64,000 nt of DNA from contig CM018051.1 of NCBI GenBank assembly GCA_008638375.1, positions 9,841,387 through 9,905,386 on the forward strand, written 5' to 3'. The notes beneath the pieces were generated by a model, which worked only from the letters and a program-made list of their open reading frames with translations, was not told the origin of the DNA and did not search any database. Positions 12,887 to 27,100 of this stretch are shown piece by piece. Source of the stretch: Nyssa sinensis (lineage: Eukaryota; Streptophyta; Magnoliopsida; Cornales; Nyssaceae). Made by a program: the position numbers and the translations under genes. The first letter of the stretch is position 1. Each line of letters starts with the position of its first letter.

Positions 12887-13146
12887 TTTTTTTTTTTTTT
12901 TTTTTTTTTTTGAGCTTGGTAATCAAGGGTATCCTGAACTAGTTCTCAATGCAGTCAAATATAGGTCATCCACAGTCCAGTTAAAGGCAGGTTATCCACA
13001 CCGAGACTAGAGAATTCATGATGGATTTAATTAACTCACGACCTGGCTCCAAAGGGATTTTCACTCTGTGAGAATTGAACCCTCAACTTGTACTAACAAG
13101 ACACTTATCGTAGATCGCTTCTCTACTGAGTTATCCCCTTGATGTT
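12887..13146 (-). mobile_element. tRNA-derived SINE with 16-bp target duplication
   Basis: On the minus strand the unit begins 'ggggataactcagtagag' (box A-like) at its right end. A box B-like segment follows ('caagttgagggttcaattc', about 13073-13091), and a poly(A) tail is seen as a long T run at 12885-12911 on the plus strand. It is bracketed by perfect 16-bp copies of 'aatcctagtataattt' at 12871-12886 and 13147-13162. Head, tail and duplication together make this a clear retroposed SINE. Confidence 0.85.
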
Positions 13147-13530
13147 AATCCTAGTATAATTTGAAAAGATGAAAATGTAGCAATTTTGTGTGCATGTACT
13201 ACAAGTGTTACTAATACAAAATTTGATTACTGACTGCTTATTTCATCTTGTGTTTGGCATCTTTGTCAGTTGTATTTGGCATAGGAGGTCCAGTCTTTAT
13301 TTATAACAATTTTCACTATCCATGAAACAGTGTTAGCTACAGTCTCGTATTTCCAGTCAGCAATGACTGGATCCAAAGCATTAATCTAGGAGGGGGCAAA
13401 AAGATTAAAATTTAAAAGGATCTCTTATTAAAAAAAATGAAAATTTTTTGGGGGTGGTGGGGCAATTCGTTATAAAAACTATAGAAATAAGAGGGTAAAA
13501 TTAAATTTTGAAAATTGGGAGAGGCGGAGG

Positions 13531-14058
13531 TAGGGGTGTCAATTTTTAACACGACACGAAGTTAACGGGATTTGGGTTTAGCATAAATGGATTTGCATCA
13601 TAAACGGGTTGACACGTATAACATAATTAATAAATAGGTCGTGTTTGAGTTTTACTAGTGTCAACCCGTTTAACACGACTTAACACATTTAATTATAAAA
13701 TATATTGCGAGTTACTGTAATTCATCTCACATCAAATATTTATCAAGGTTTTGAGATTTTTTATTTATAAAAGAAGGTTTTTATTTTGATTTAGCCCATA
13801 TCCAAAGTTACTAAACTTGAAAATTATCTATACATATTAAAAGTTAGGTAAATTTTTTTATTTAAAAAATAAAAAAATTAAAATAAACGAGTTAAGTGTG
13901 TCGACACGTGTAACCTGTTTAATAAATGGGTTGAGTTTGAGTTTTGAAACTTGATACGATTAGTTAATAGTGTCGGATTACACTTCACACATATTTTCGA
14001 ATATGTATGCCTTAACATGACTCGAATACGACACGATAATACGAATTGACACCCTCTA
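13531..14058. mobile_element. hAT-type MITE, TIR TAG(A)GGGTGTCAATT
   Basis: The left end 'taggggtgtcaatt' and right end 'aattgacaccctcta' are inverted copies. Subterminal regions carry repeated 'gacacg', 'aacacgac' and 'aacgggtt' words on both sides, as in common plant hAT MITEs. There is no coding capacity. An 8-bp target duplication is not recognisable, so the element is probably old. Confidence 0.65.
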
Positions 14059-15169
14059 GAAGCGGGGGGACGATTCCTTATTTTTTTAAAAAATAAATTT
14101 ATAGAAAATAAGGAAGTAAAATCAAGTTTCCAAATTTTTTTTTTTGGCATGGGGGGCACGGCCCCACTAGCCCGCCTCTTTCAGTCACCTTGATAAGTTT
14201 CCAGAAGAAAATCTCTCTTTTAAGCAGGTTCAACAGTTTCTTGACATAATCACATGGCTGATTTTATCCACGATCCTGCCAAGCACAGAACTTTTGAATC
14301 GAAACCTAATTCATCAGTGATATCTGTGCATACCAAGTGAACTCTTGTAGAACCTGTTTGATGACCACACTGAAATTCCCTCTCCACAAGCATTTAGGAA
14401 ATGCTGTAGATTACATATATAAAGCTATATACATGCATATTTATATAATGTATGTTGGTAATGCTATCTGTGCATTACAGAAAATGGTTATCTAACTGGT
14501 AAGAAAGTTGATCCCAAGCAGTGGTGACCCTGTATCCATTTTTTTGAACACGACATCAATGTTCTCTGGATGTTCAGATAAAAATTTTCATGAACTCATT
14601 CTTTTCCAGGAAAAGTCCCTTCCAAATGGAAAATATAAAACAGAGTAACTCATTTAACTACACTGACTAGTCATTATAGGCATAAAGCCTAATCTGAATT
14701 CGGAAGACAATACCAACAGAGGGGATATAAAAAATATGACCTGTACCATTCTCATGATAACCAAAAGAAGGTTCATCGGTGTTCAATAATCAAGCAAACT
14801 TTGTTCAGTGATTGACTGAGAATATTTTAAAGAGTTCAAATTCTTCAAATAAAGCTCTGAATCTGTTCCAGACAGCAAGAGATTTATCATGCCAACTAAT
14901 GTTCCATTAAATTAAAAAAACTGACCTCATTCAAAAAACCTTCAAACATTATGAGTTTATGACACTCAGAAACCCTTTTTTCTTTCTTTACAACGAGACA
15001 AATTGCATAAAATAAACCAATCGACTAAGGCATAAAATATGCTAAAGAGTTTTCTCAGAGACAGATTATTGTGTATCGAACTGCAAAATGCTCGAACTTC
15101 AATTACTGAAAAATAAGAGGATAAGGACTGAAATCTCAAATAGCCGCCTCACACCTTGTCACTACTATA
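14059..15169. other. Spacer and probable 3' UTR of the minus-strand gene
   Basis: No gene is supported. The stretch adjoining 15170 is downstream of the stop codon of the minus-strand gene and probably includes its 3' UTR. Nothing else was recognised. Confidence 0.4.
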
Positions 15170-18100
15170 TTAGAAGGACGAAAATTTTATCCCATTACTT
15201 GTTGCAAACAAGTGATATTCTTCAATAGTATCTTTCTTATTGTAAGCACAATCACCTTCAACATGATCTGCTGATATATTTGAAGAAGCATTCCCAACAT
15301 TTCCTTCTTTTGAAGGTATGGGATTTGATTTATATCCTGTTGAAAGAGCTAGAGGATCACTAAAATGAAAGAGGGAAAAGCTTGAATTTACCATGTGTGA
15401 TTTGTCAGTATTCCCATACGGCCCACCTCCATTTGCTTGTGCTTCCACTGGAAGCTGCCTGGTTGGGACCACCCTCTCCATGTTAACTTCATTATAAGAT
15501 TCTTGCATCCCCACCTGCCTTACAAATCTTGGTTTGCTCCTTTGAATTCATGCCATTGGCTCTAGCAACTGGCTGGTAAATGGGCAGCTGACCTGGGTTA
15601 AGCAGGGGACCGGTTAGTTGCTGTAGGGAACCATACTGCATGAAGCGTGAATTCCTGTTTACATTATATCCAGAAGGGCTAGCGAATACATAGTGGCTGG
15701 GATGGGGGAACTGGCAGTAACCCATTAGCAGGAGCTGCTGGCCAAGCTGCTGGACTCTGATGGTAGTAGCTCAACATTGAAGGAGCTTGAAACATTGGAA
15801 AGTGTATGCACCGGTTATGCATTGGTGGAAGCATGCCTTGATGTTGAGAACCCAAACTGACATTTGTTTTTCCATTCTCAGGATTCTGAACAGTTCTTGT
15901 TGGTAAAGTTCCCGGACAGTTACTTTCTGCACTGACTGGTGAAAGCTCCGATGATCCCCTGATTTTAAAAGCATCCCCTCCATGTGTACTCTTTGTTTTC
16001 TCCATCCCAACTTCATGACATTCAGGGAAGCCATTTTGAGTGCATACTGATGTTTCTCTTCCTTCTGAGTGCTGGCTGGCATCTTCTTCTGAATCTGATG
16101 TGGACAATGATTCCGGATTTGGGGAGGTTGAAGAAGCCGTATTTCGGTCTCCCTCACTAAGGCATAATGAACAGTTATCAGAATTGAAACTGCTGCTCAC
16201 AGGTGGATTTGTCATCCCATTTGAAGAAGAGATTGTAATAGTACATAGTTCAACTTCCTCGTTAACTGATTTCTTTGAGTAAGGAGAGGCCTTTATATTA
16301 TCATTCTTATGACAAATTTCATCCAAATTTCCAATGACCTCGGCAGAACATATCCCATCAGATGACTTGAGAAGATTATCCAGTTCAATACCTTCAGTTT
16401 TGAAAGTAGATGATCTCAAGGTAACATCGGAATCTGAGTTGCTCCTCGGATACTTCTTCGAGTCCAAAGGCTCCCAAACCTTCTTGGTATGAGGTAATCT
16501 CTAGTAGAAGGATAATTCCCAGAAATTATTTTGCTTTTGGGTCTTCCATAACTTTGATTATACTTATTACCGCGGTAATATGACTTCGACATATCCAATG
16601 CAGATTCTGACTTACTCACAGGATTTGGTTTTCCAACCTACCCTGGTTGTGGAAACATGCGGCTCCACCTTAGCTCTGTAATCATTGTGTTGTTTACAGC
16701 TGCAAGAATTAAAATCATATCTGTCACTCATCCTGTTTCTGGAACAATGGAACTTCTCAGCAAATTTAACGCCACCATTTCTAATGTTTGACTTTGCAAG
16801 ATTACTTCTTAATTGCTTATTCGAACCAATGATACTTGAAGAAATTTCAAAATTATCACCATGATATCTTGCCTCATTTCTACTAAACATGCCCCCACTT
16901 TCTGAAACATTTGCAAATCGGCGTCTGCCAGACCATTTCAAGGTTGAATCTAGTGGAGACTCTTTCCAAAATTTCAGTTTCGGACGAGGAATTTTTGAGT
17001 GATCAGCTGTGAATGAACCATTCCCATCTTTCATATTGGCAAATTCCCCATAAAGACCATCATCGGAAAGGTTTTGCATATTTGAAGTGATAGACCGATT
17101 GGGAAACTGGTCATCTTGAATATCTGGAGATAGAGGCCTGGATGGAACAGAATCACCTGTTTCACAGACTGAATCCCTGTTACAAATGACAATTGGCTCC
17201 TCATCAGCACTTGGTGATGACTCCTCCTTCAAAACATCAGGAACAATATGACTTTGACTCGATTCAGAAGATTTCTTCTCTCGATCTTTTTCCTTCCCCC
17301 TTAATCTTTCCTTTCTTCGAAGCTTTTTCTCTCTTTCTTTTGTTCTCCTTCTCTCCTTCCGTTCTTCTTCTTCACGCTTTTCCTTCTCTTCTTCTTCAAG
17401 AAGTTTCATCTGTAGAAACAAATCAGATGGAAGTCAGAACTATCCCTCAAAAAATAGGAGATCCTCTCCTAATTTATGTTAATGGCTGGAATTGGAACTT
17501 TTAACTTAACAATTAAAATACCTGCTTTTCTAAAGTAATAATATCTTTGCATGCTATGTGAACACGTTCTTCCAGCAGTTTGAGTGCAAGACAAACGAAA
17601 ATGCTGTGTGCATTTTGACGCGCTGTTCCTTCTCTGAAAGCCTTTTCAACCTGTAAAGAATGCAACACGGCATTAGTTGTCTAACAAGTTAAATCTACAG
17701 ATGCCTGTGCACAATTGCGCACACATATGTGCAAAACTTAAGCAGTAACCGCCCCTCTTCTCTTGAGGGCTTTGGTTCAATCGATGCCACCACCAAAACG
17801 TATATGACCACTGTTTGATTAGTTAGCAGCACGTTTTTTAAGGAAGTATTTGACACTAAAAAACTACAAGAACCTCAATCAATGCGATATGTCAATCTGG
17901 GCCTAACTTCATGTATGCAACCCATAAGGCTGCCTAACAGCTAAGGATGCTCATTCCGTCTTTATCTCAACTTACTCTCCTCAATTAAGACATTATATAT
18001 ATACAACCCAATTACCGGAACTGAATTCTTGCGGGTGGGAAGATTCTTGTGCCACTAGAACTAGGATACCAGAGCAAAGAGTGAGAGTGGGCAGAAGTGC

Positions 18101-21100
18101 AATGATTTCTAGGAATCCATATGATCCAGAGTGACAATACATTAAAAAGTTTTAAGATGAATTTACATATTTTCATACTAAAAGTAAACATTTTAACACA
18201 ACAAATGAGCCTAGTACAATGGTATGTCAAGTTCGAACTCTTGCCCTGAAAAAAACAAAGAATTTGTTTAAGCAAAGCAGCGCATTTGCATTAAGGAGAG
18301 CCAAATTTGACATTAGCTTGGTCACATTTACAAAATTGACCAGTCAAACTTGTGGATGGCAGCGAATTTTCACATGGAAATTTATAATCTCCGGACTGGG
18401 GTATCCCACTACAAATTGAAAATATGGTCATTGATAGGAAGCATGAAATGACCAAAACTCTTCCCAGAATTGTTGCCATGAATAGTTTACAAAGGCAATT
18501 CTGTTTATAAACTATGGCACACTGAAGCACAAAAATCATTATTCAGGAATGTGAGCAGCGCTGTCATCATCCTGATTGATTTTGAGGTCTTCAAGGCATT
18601 AGCCAATCTTAACACGGACCAAAAGGGCCGAAACAAGGAAGAAGTAGAAGAAGAAATAAATTGAATGATGGTCCACAAAACATAAGAATTGTCAGTAGAT
18701 TAAACATGCCTGTTCCTTGAAAATAATAGTAGCAGCATCTAGAAGAAATTCTCGAGCAAGTTCAGGACTCTTCGCATGTTTCTGGGGACGGGAGCATTCC
18801 CCATCCAGATCATTTCCATCCTGGTCCATGGAATCATCATCCTGAAAGTGAACATGGCTTTAAAATCATGAAAGGAAAGATCATGATGCAAAACAATATA
18901 TCTTCCATATTGTCAAAATAATAGAACTTTTCAACACCCATGAAAGGAGATTTTACAAGCCTCCCAGAACTCATGTACCTCTTCTTCCTCAGCCTCCTCG
19001 GCGTGCTCAAAAAACCTTCTAATACTTTCCCCTCTTGTAACTGTAACAAAACCATCACTAACTAAAAGCCTGCAATGTATGCATTGCTGACCCTTTAATG
19101 CATGAGCTTTCACAGAAAGTTCAGAGCAGCGGCCATCCATTTTCCAAGCCCTTAGGGTAATATAGCATGCATTCAAACCACCAAGATCTAGATCATTCAC
19201 TTGAACCCTCACACTCATGCCAACATTTTCAAACTCCCGAATATCAGATTTTCCTTCTCCTGTTCCAACTGCCCATTCAAAGTGATGGTATGTTCCAACA
19301 GTGTCCGTGAAGGTTTGGTGCCAGTCGGCCTGGAGTTGGTCATGAGACACCTGAGAAGATAAGAAACTGATATAGCATCATACTGGTTGCAAATCTATGC
19401 CAATTCATTAGAAAAGCTCCTTAACATGCGGCTGACTCATCAAAACCACACATTTTATAGTTTATGCCTTAAACAATCATATAGAAAACTAGAAAGAAAT
19501 TCAGTTGTGATAGAGCTCAGAACCTATATAAGTGTACATATGTGTGTTAGAAATGGTCAAAACACACCTCATATTGGAAGGCAGTATCTGCTACACAAAA
19601 CCAACTGGTGCAGCGAGGTTGCCTCCGCATGCGCTTCAGCTCCTTTAGCTCCTTGAACTCACGAATAACATTCCTTCTGCAATCTCTACAAAACCTTTTG
19701 CTGTCAAACCTGTGACATGTGAAACAAATTTTTCAGAAAAGTAGAAAAATCCAATATGAAATCTTTCTCAAACTGAAAAAGCAGGAGTCAAATCATGAGC
19801 AATACACTGAGTAAACTCAAAATAGAGTAAAAGTAATGAGATTAAGGTAGCCGATAAATTTCTATATTAAATAAAAGGAAAAAAGGTAATTTGGATTCAT
19901 TTATTTTTCTACTTCCGTATTCTATTGGTCCACCACCTTTTATATATAAATGTGTGTGTACATGTGTGTGTATACATACACACACATATACAATATTATA
20001 AATATTTTATATCAAGTCACAAATTTTTAAATTTATTTTATTTTACAAGCTTTTTAGAATTTTAAAACTTAGAACAAAACTTTTTTATTATTGTTTTGGT
20101 TCTAACAATTTCCAAGGTTACCCTTTTCCCTTTTTTTTTGGTCAATTTTTTTTTTTTACAGACTTCTTAATCGTTTAAGATTCTAAACTTAAAGGAATAA
20201 AGTAATTCTGTAATTTTTTATTTTAGTTTTTTCCTAAATATTTATTTTTTACACACTTTTTCTTTTCTTTTAATAAACACATTATAACTTTTACATAATT
20301 ATTTTTTTCAAAATTTTTCTTTTCTGTCCATTGATACAAAATGAAAGATGAGCATGAAAAAGAAAAAAAAAAAACTAAACTTAGGTAAAGTTTTTTATGG
20401 ATAGGTAAGTGACCTTTGGGGTGGAAGTTGAAACTAGGACCTTGGAGATATTACCCAACCACCTTCCCAACTCATCCAACCCTAAGGGTTAAATTTAGGT
20501 AAAGTCTTTTTATTTATAAGGTTACTCATTTCCTTTTCTTTTTTTTTTAGTTTTTTTAAAGTCTTCTTAATCTTTTATGATTCTAAACTTAAATAAAAAA
20601 ATAATTCTGCCACTTTTTTATTTTAAATTTTTCCTATCTTTTTTTTTTTACCCTACTTCTTTTTCTTTAAAGATTATAAAATTTATAGGAAAAAATAATT
20701 TGAAATTACTCCTTAAATATTCAAGTCTATTTTTTCTACTCTTACCTAAAATGTTCATGTTTTTCCTTAAATAACGAATACATATTATCTAATCACGTCA
20801 CTTTTTCTAATCTAATAATTTTGTTTTACAAAAATTTTACTTTCTTAGGATTCTAAACCCTGACAAATACCTTCAAATTTATAATTTTAATTTTTTTAAG
20901 CATTATATACACACATTGTAACTTTTATATATTTTTAAAATTTTTCTTTTTTGGCCATTGAAATAAAATGAAAGATGAGCATGAAAAAGAAAGCAAAATT
21001 AACTAAATTTAGGTAAAGTATTTTTATTTATATTGAATAATAAAAAATTCAAATACAATAAAATAAAAATCACTTCTAAATTAACAGAGATAGTAATAAA

Positions 21101-24100
21101 TGATAAATCACATAAAACGAAATCATGCAATTAAATGATGTTATCATGATCAACATTTATGTTTTATTTGAGTAAGAATTATAAATTAAATGATAATATT
21201 AGTCTAAGAAGCACAAACACTCTACTTTAACTCACAGTGTCCATGTCGGACACCGACACTCTCGGACACTTCTCGGACACGTGTCTAGACACTTGAATCA
21301 TGGATGTTGATGATTAAATGAAGAAATTATTTAATTTTTATTTAATGAATTTGTTGTTTTAAAATCTTAATAATATTTTTAAAATTTGTATGTTTTTATG
21401 CCAAGTTTAATTAAAATAACATTAAGTTTTTATTATATGGTCATATAAAAAATTTATATATATTGAACAGTCCATATCCTACTTTTTTTTAGAAATAACT
21501 TGTCCGCATGTCCGTATCGTGTCGTATCCGTGTCCGTGTCCGTGTCCGTGTCCATGTCCGTGCTTCTTAGATATTAGTTATTCATTTAGAGTCCAGCTAA
21601 CATTTTTGAACAAAAATATTGAAAAAAGAAAATAAGTAATTTTAAATCCATGTTACTTGAAATTTTAATTTTTGAAATTTCTTCTGCACACTCATTGAAA
21701 AGATGAAAAATACCTCTAAATTGTTTTTCCTAACTATTTATTTTTTACATATTTCTTTCTCATTTATGATTCTAGAATTTATAAGGGCAAAAAAAATTAA
21801 AATTATTCCTTAAATACTCAAGTCTATTTTTTCTTCCTTTTCCTAAATATTCATGTTTTCCCTTAAATAACAAATACATATTATCTAATCACACATTTTT
21901 TTTTCTAAATCTAATATTTTGTTTTACACAATTTTTACTTTTATAGGTTTCTAAACCTTGACAAATACCTTAAAATAGGTGAAGAATATTGATGATCCAA
22001 AATTTATAATCTTCCTATATAAGTTACAAAATAACCTCTAGCCACGCATGATGTACATTAACAGAATGAGTTGGTAACTTTTTATTAGTGTTTTCCTTTA
22101 CAATAAATTTATGAAGTCCGGATCTAAGAAAAATATGTGTGTGATTTATAATGTTTTCTTTTATTTTTAATTTTAATTGATTTTGCTTCTAATTTCTAAT
22201 TCTATCTTTCTTCAAATATTTTTTTGGAGATGCACAATCAAACCCCAAACCAACAATAACATAAATATTTATTGAAAAACACAACAAAATAAAGATCATG
22301 GATGAAACAATAATATAAGTCAAATTTAAAAGGAATTTAAATTAGAATACATGCCTCCATCCACACATAATGTTCACAAATAATGTTTATATAATTACTT
22401 GAAAACCATCCTACGGAAATTAGTTTAAAAGGAAAGAGGGGGGGGGGGGGGACAAATAAAAAGTTTTTTTCATAATAGTGTTAATATATCATCAATATGC
22501 AATGTTGGTTCTTGATTGAAGCAAATTAATTTTAATGGTTCTTGATTGAAGCAAATTAATTTTAAAGAGAAGATCAAACTATGATTTGATTCTTACAATA
22601 TATAGATCAAATCTAGATGATGTTAATAAATGAAAAAAAGAAGAAGGTTAAAAGCGAATGTATCCAATTCACAAGAACACTAAGATTAAAGGGATTCATT
22701 TTTATGAATGACCTACTTCATTGATCAATATTAGAGTATAAGGCATCATGATATTATAAATTACACATAAAAATTCGAAATAAATATTTAAATAAAGATA
22801 AAAATTAAAAACATATTCTATATGATATATTTGGATAAGATAATGTGAGTCACTTTGGTTAGAATATGGTTTTCCATGTTTTGAATTTGACTTTTTCAAC
22901 TTTAGAATTGTCATTATTGTGCAAATGTTCTAAACACAACTAAATATTCTAAGCGATGAACTGAGGGCTTAGAATATGGTTTTTTATATTAAGCATTTTT
23001 AAATATTATTTTACTTGCACGAGTATTGCAGTAACAGGTCTCATGCAAAAGAAACAAGGTGATTCTATTCAAAAGTGATGCTACTTGAGTGGAGGTGAGC
23101 TTGTACTTGGTTCTAAATATATCACTGAAAAAATCAAGCAAAAAATATGACAATCATGCAGCTAAGGGGGTAGGCCTAACTTAGAGAGAAGGGAATCAAT
23201 TCTTAAATGTTAATTTGTGATGCCTGTGAAGGATGTTGTGATCATCACCATGATTAATTTACCCTTCAACAAACAAATTTTCGCCAACTGAGTATATAAT
23301 TTCCTTGTATGGTTTTATCTATAATGTAAATAACATATTTTCTTCATTATACACACAAGAGATCACATAAAATTTTATCATTTAATAAAATCCTTTCATA
23401 GCATGTATTAGTTGGCAGGTGTTGCCGAAAGATATCACCGTTTCTTACTTTTCAAGGTTATTTTTTCTATCATTACAGATAATTATATAATTCTTCTGAA
23501 TATGACATAATGTAGCTCTAATCATTCTTAATTTTGATAAAAGAATTATAATTTCCCTACAAGTTTTCTTCATGGGTGCGTGTTCATGGATGGAAAAAAA
23601 AACAAAACAAACAGAAGCATAAATAAATAATTTATAAAAAAATAAAGTACCATAATTAGAAGGACTCATCTTGCTTTTTTCAAAGAAGAAGAATTGTTCG
23701 AAGAAGAAGAAGAATTTTTTATTTAATCAATTATGCTTTCATTTTTTCTATAATTTTAATAATGTATAGGAGTTGTAATACAATTAAAAATTTTAAGTCC
23801 TAGGGACATTTGGAAACATAAATGCTTTAGTTTTATTAGAACTCTATTTAATTGAATTACTTGTTTTAGTTTATTTAGACCTCTATTTAATTGAATAAAG
23901 TTGTAGAGGTGTATCAATATAACTCCTAAAGGGACACAAAAGTCAGGAATTAAAAGGGGATTAATGGGATTAAGTGGAAAATGTTGGAAGAACATTTGGA
24001 AACATAATTGTTTTAGTTTTATTAAAACTCTATTTAATTGAATGACTTGTTTTAGTTTATTTAGACCTCTATGATATAGCCGTATCAATATAACTCCTAA

Positions 24101-27100
24101 AGGGATACAAAAGTTGAGAACTAAAAGGGGATTAATGTTGGCATCAGATTACTTAATCAAACATTACCAAACAAATTAAACAATAAAAACAAAATAGTAC
24201 ATCAAAGTATTAGAATTAACCAAAGTGCATGTGCATAACTTCTATGAAGGTTTAAAAACCAAGGTTGCAACAGAAAGGGAAGTTTGGAAGGAAATCTATT
24301 CTCCACTTAGTTTTTTGCCATGGAAATCATGCTTCCAAATTGTTGTGTAACAATGATCGGTCCATATAACTTTCATAAGTTTTTAATAGGGATGCACATG
24401 GGTCAATTCGGTTTGTTTGCTGCCAAACCCGGGCTGAGGGTTCGAGAATAAGGTAGGGTCATGTCATTAGACAAAGAGTTCCATACATTTATGCATGCAC
24501 CGGGATTAATGGTATTAAGTGGAAAACATGGGAAGAAAATTAAATTTATCATTTAAGGGTATTTTTGTCAACTTAAAAAAGTGTAAAACAAAAACAGCTC
24601 ATACTTTTATATATAGTATGTATGTGGGTGTGTGTGCATATATATACACACTGAAGGGCATAGAAAATTTCCCAGGATAAATAACAGTTGTATTGGCCAC
24701 TTCCTAAATTGGACAAACGAGGTAACAATTACATGCCAGAAAGACTAGAATCTATGAAACAAAGACACTCTATTTTGACTCAAGTGTCCGTGTCGAATAC
24801 ATGTCGGACACCGACACTCTCGGACACTTTAATCTATGAAGCAAAGACACTCTATTTTGACTCAAGTGTCCGTGTTGAATACATGTTAGACACCGACACT
24901 CTCGAACACTTTCCATACACTTGTCGAACACTCGAAAAAAGAGTGTCCAAGTTTTGTAATTTTTTTTTTTAATTTTGGACACTTTCAAGACACATTAGCA
25001 CACGTTTTCTTTTTTATTTTTCCCTCCTTTTCTCATCTTCTCCTTAATTTTTTCAGTTATATATACACACACAGATATATGTTATATATAATAGTTAGTA
25101 ATATGTTTTGGAACTTGAATTATGAATGTTAATGATTTAACGAAGGAGTGCTTATATTTTTATTTAATGGCTTTGATATTTTAATATCTTAATAATATTT
25201 TTATGATTTATGTATTTTTAGACCAATTTTAATTGAAATAATGTTAAGTTTTTATTATATAGTCATATAAAAATATATACGTATATTCAACGTGACCCTG
25301 ACGTATCCATGTCCTCCTTTTTTAAGAAATGCCGTGTCCGTGTCTATGTCCGTATCTGTATTCGTGTTTCTTAGACTAGAATCAAAAAAGGTTTTGTGCC
25401 TCAAATCTATCTTCCTTTGATATAAAACAAAAAGGAAGTTAATAGTCAATTTCTTTATTGCATAAAAAGCCAAATACCATCAACTTATCATGCCTTTGTT
25501 TAAAAAAAATTCTGATAAAATTAAATTTATTAAGGACTATCAAAATATAAAGCTAGAATATGCTGAGCATACATTAGCCACCTAAAACTTAGGTGAAGAA
25601 CACAGGGATATTCAGTGGGGTCTCACTTCAACTCATTTGTTGAATCCTGTCAATGAAACACCAGAACTGATATTCAGAACGCACAGATATCCTAGCCAAG
25701 TCCTTTTCCTACATATGCTGGTGCAAGATTTTTCTCATTAAATGAATTACACTGATTAGAAAGGCTGATTTGGTTGTCTCTTCAATGCATTCAGCGCAGG
25801 GAAAATCTTTGAAACAAGATACCAAAAGTTTCCACAATCAATGATGTAATCAACGTTATGGTTTCCAATTAGGCTCGCCCTCAAAATAAATGTGCATCTC
25901 AATAATCTCCTAGATAGGAAAGTAGTGACCTGCCATACAGTCCTCTCCCATTGTGTCCTCTTTCATACCTCAGCAGGAATCATACCATGTTAGTAGTTGA
26001 GTTTTAACTTTGATGGGTGACTTTCCTTCAGGAAACTAGCCCTTACGTAACTGTGGGAGTTTCAACATCATGTAAGAAGGAACTATCTCTACTTATTCAT
26101 GAATGAATATAATCCAAACCTTCATTATTTACTTGCAGGGATGTTTAAATTTTCAAAGTTATTTCAAATTTGAATGGAAGGACCATCTCTTCATAGACTA
26201 CGTGATCTTCCTTCCAGTAACAGAATAACAATTTCAAGTTGTGCATGATCTGTTTCCATTCTTCTCATCACTTGGGGTCTAGAAGGAAGCTTGGTTGAGT
26301 GAATTCTACTCTAGCAAATCCACCAGATCATTCAGATGGGATAGATAACAATCAAACGCATAGAAAAGCCATCACTCTTGCCTTCCCAGGTGTCAATAAG
26401 CCTTTTATCCTCAAGTGAAACTAGCACCTGTAGCACTCTAGATTTTTTTGACATAATAGACTTGTGGCGTTCTTAGGTGTTGGAACTGGTAATTTTATGA
26501 AAGTCAATGCAATATGCTTCTTCATGAAAAATTCATAGAAACTCCTAAATTTTGAATGTTGTAATCCTGGTAGTGGCTAGTAATTGAACTTGCAGATTAT
26601 CCAGTTTGAAAAATCGGTGCTTGATTCCCTTGGAACACCAAAATCCAGGAACATGATAACGTATTATAGCACGTAGCAAGGTCGATGGATATGAATTCTG
26701 AAGATAGATTGATTGCCTTCGTTGACAGAAAATGAGGAATCCGGTCAACTTCCTTAATGTAGCTTTTGAATAATTTCTGATACCTTGAAAATTTCTCATC
26801 AAAATTCATTGATTCCTCACAAAAATGGTAGATAAATATTTTTGAAAACCTCTTTTTCGTAGCAAACAGAATTAGGGATGACAATTTAACACGATCCACT
26901 AGGGCCTGCCACACAGCCCCCCTGTTGGGACAGGTTCTTAGAAAGCTTTATAAACCCCAACAGGGTTTGGGACAGTGTTGGGGACTAAGGCATTCTACCC
27001 GTTATATAGTCAATGTTTAAAATGAAGTCTTTTAATCTCATATTAAAATTTTAGGCAAACTAATCTTTATAAAATAAAGTAATATCATTCCAATTCTCTA

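Noticed and set aside
16490..16620. An intron using the strong donor 'gtgagtaag' at 16619
   Set aside because: The sequence after it still reads as the conserved SKSESALDMSK segment in another frame, so a one-base insertion explains it better.
26545..26914. Protein-coding gene on the minus strand inside intron 3
   Set aside because: No recognisable domain, overlapping frames of similar length, and location inside a repeat-filled intron.
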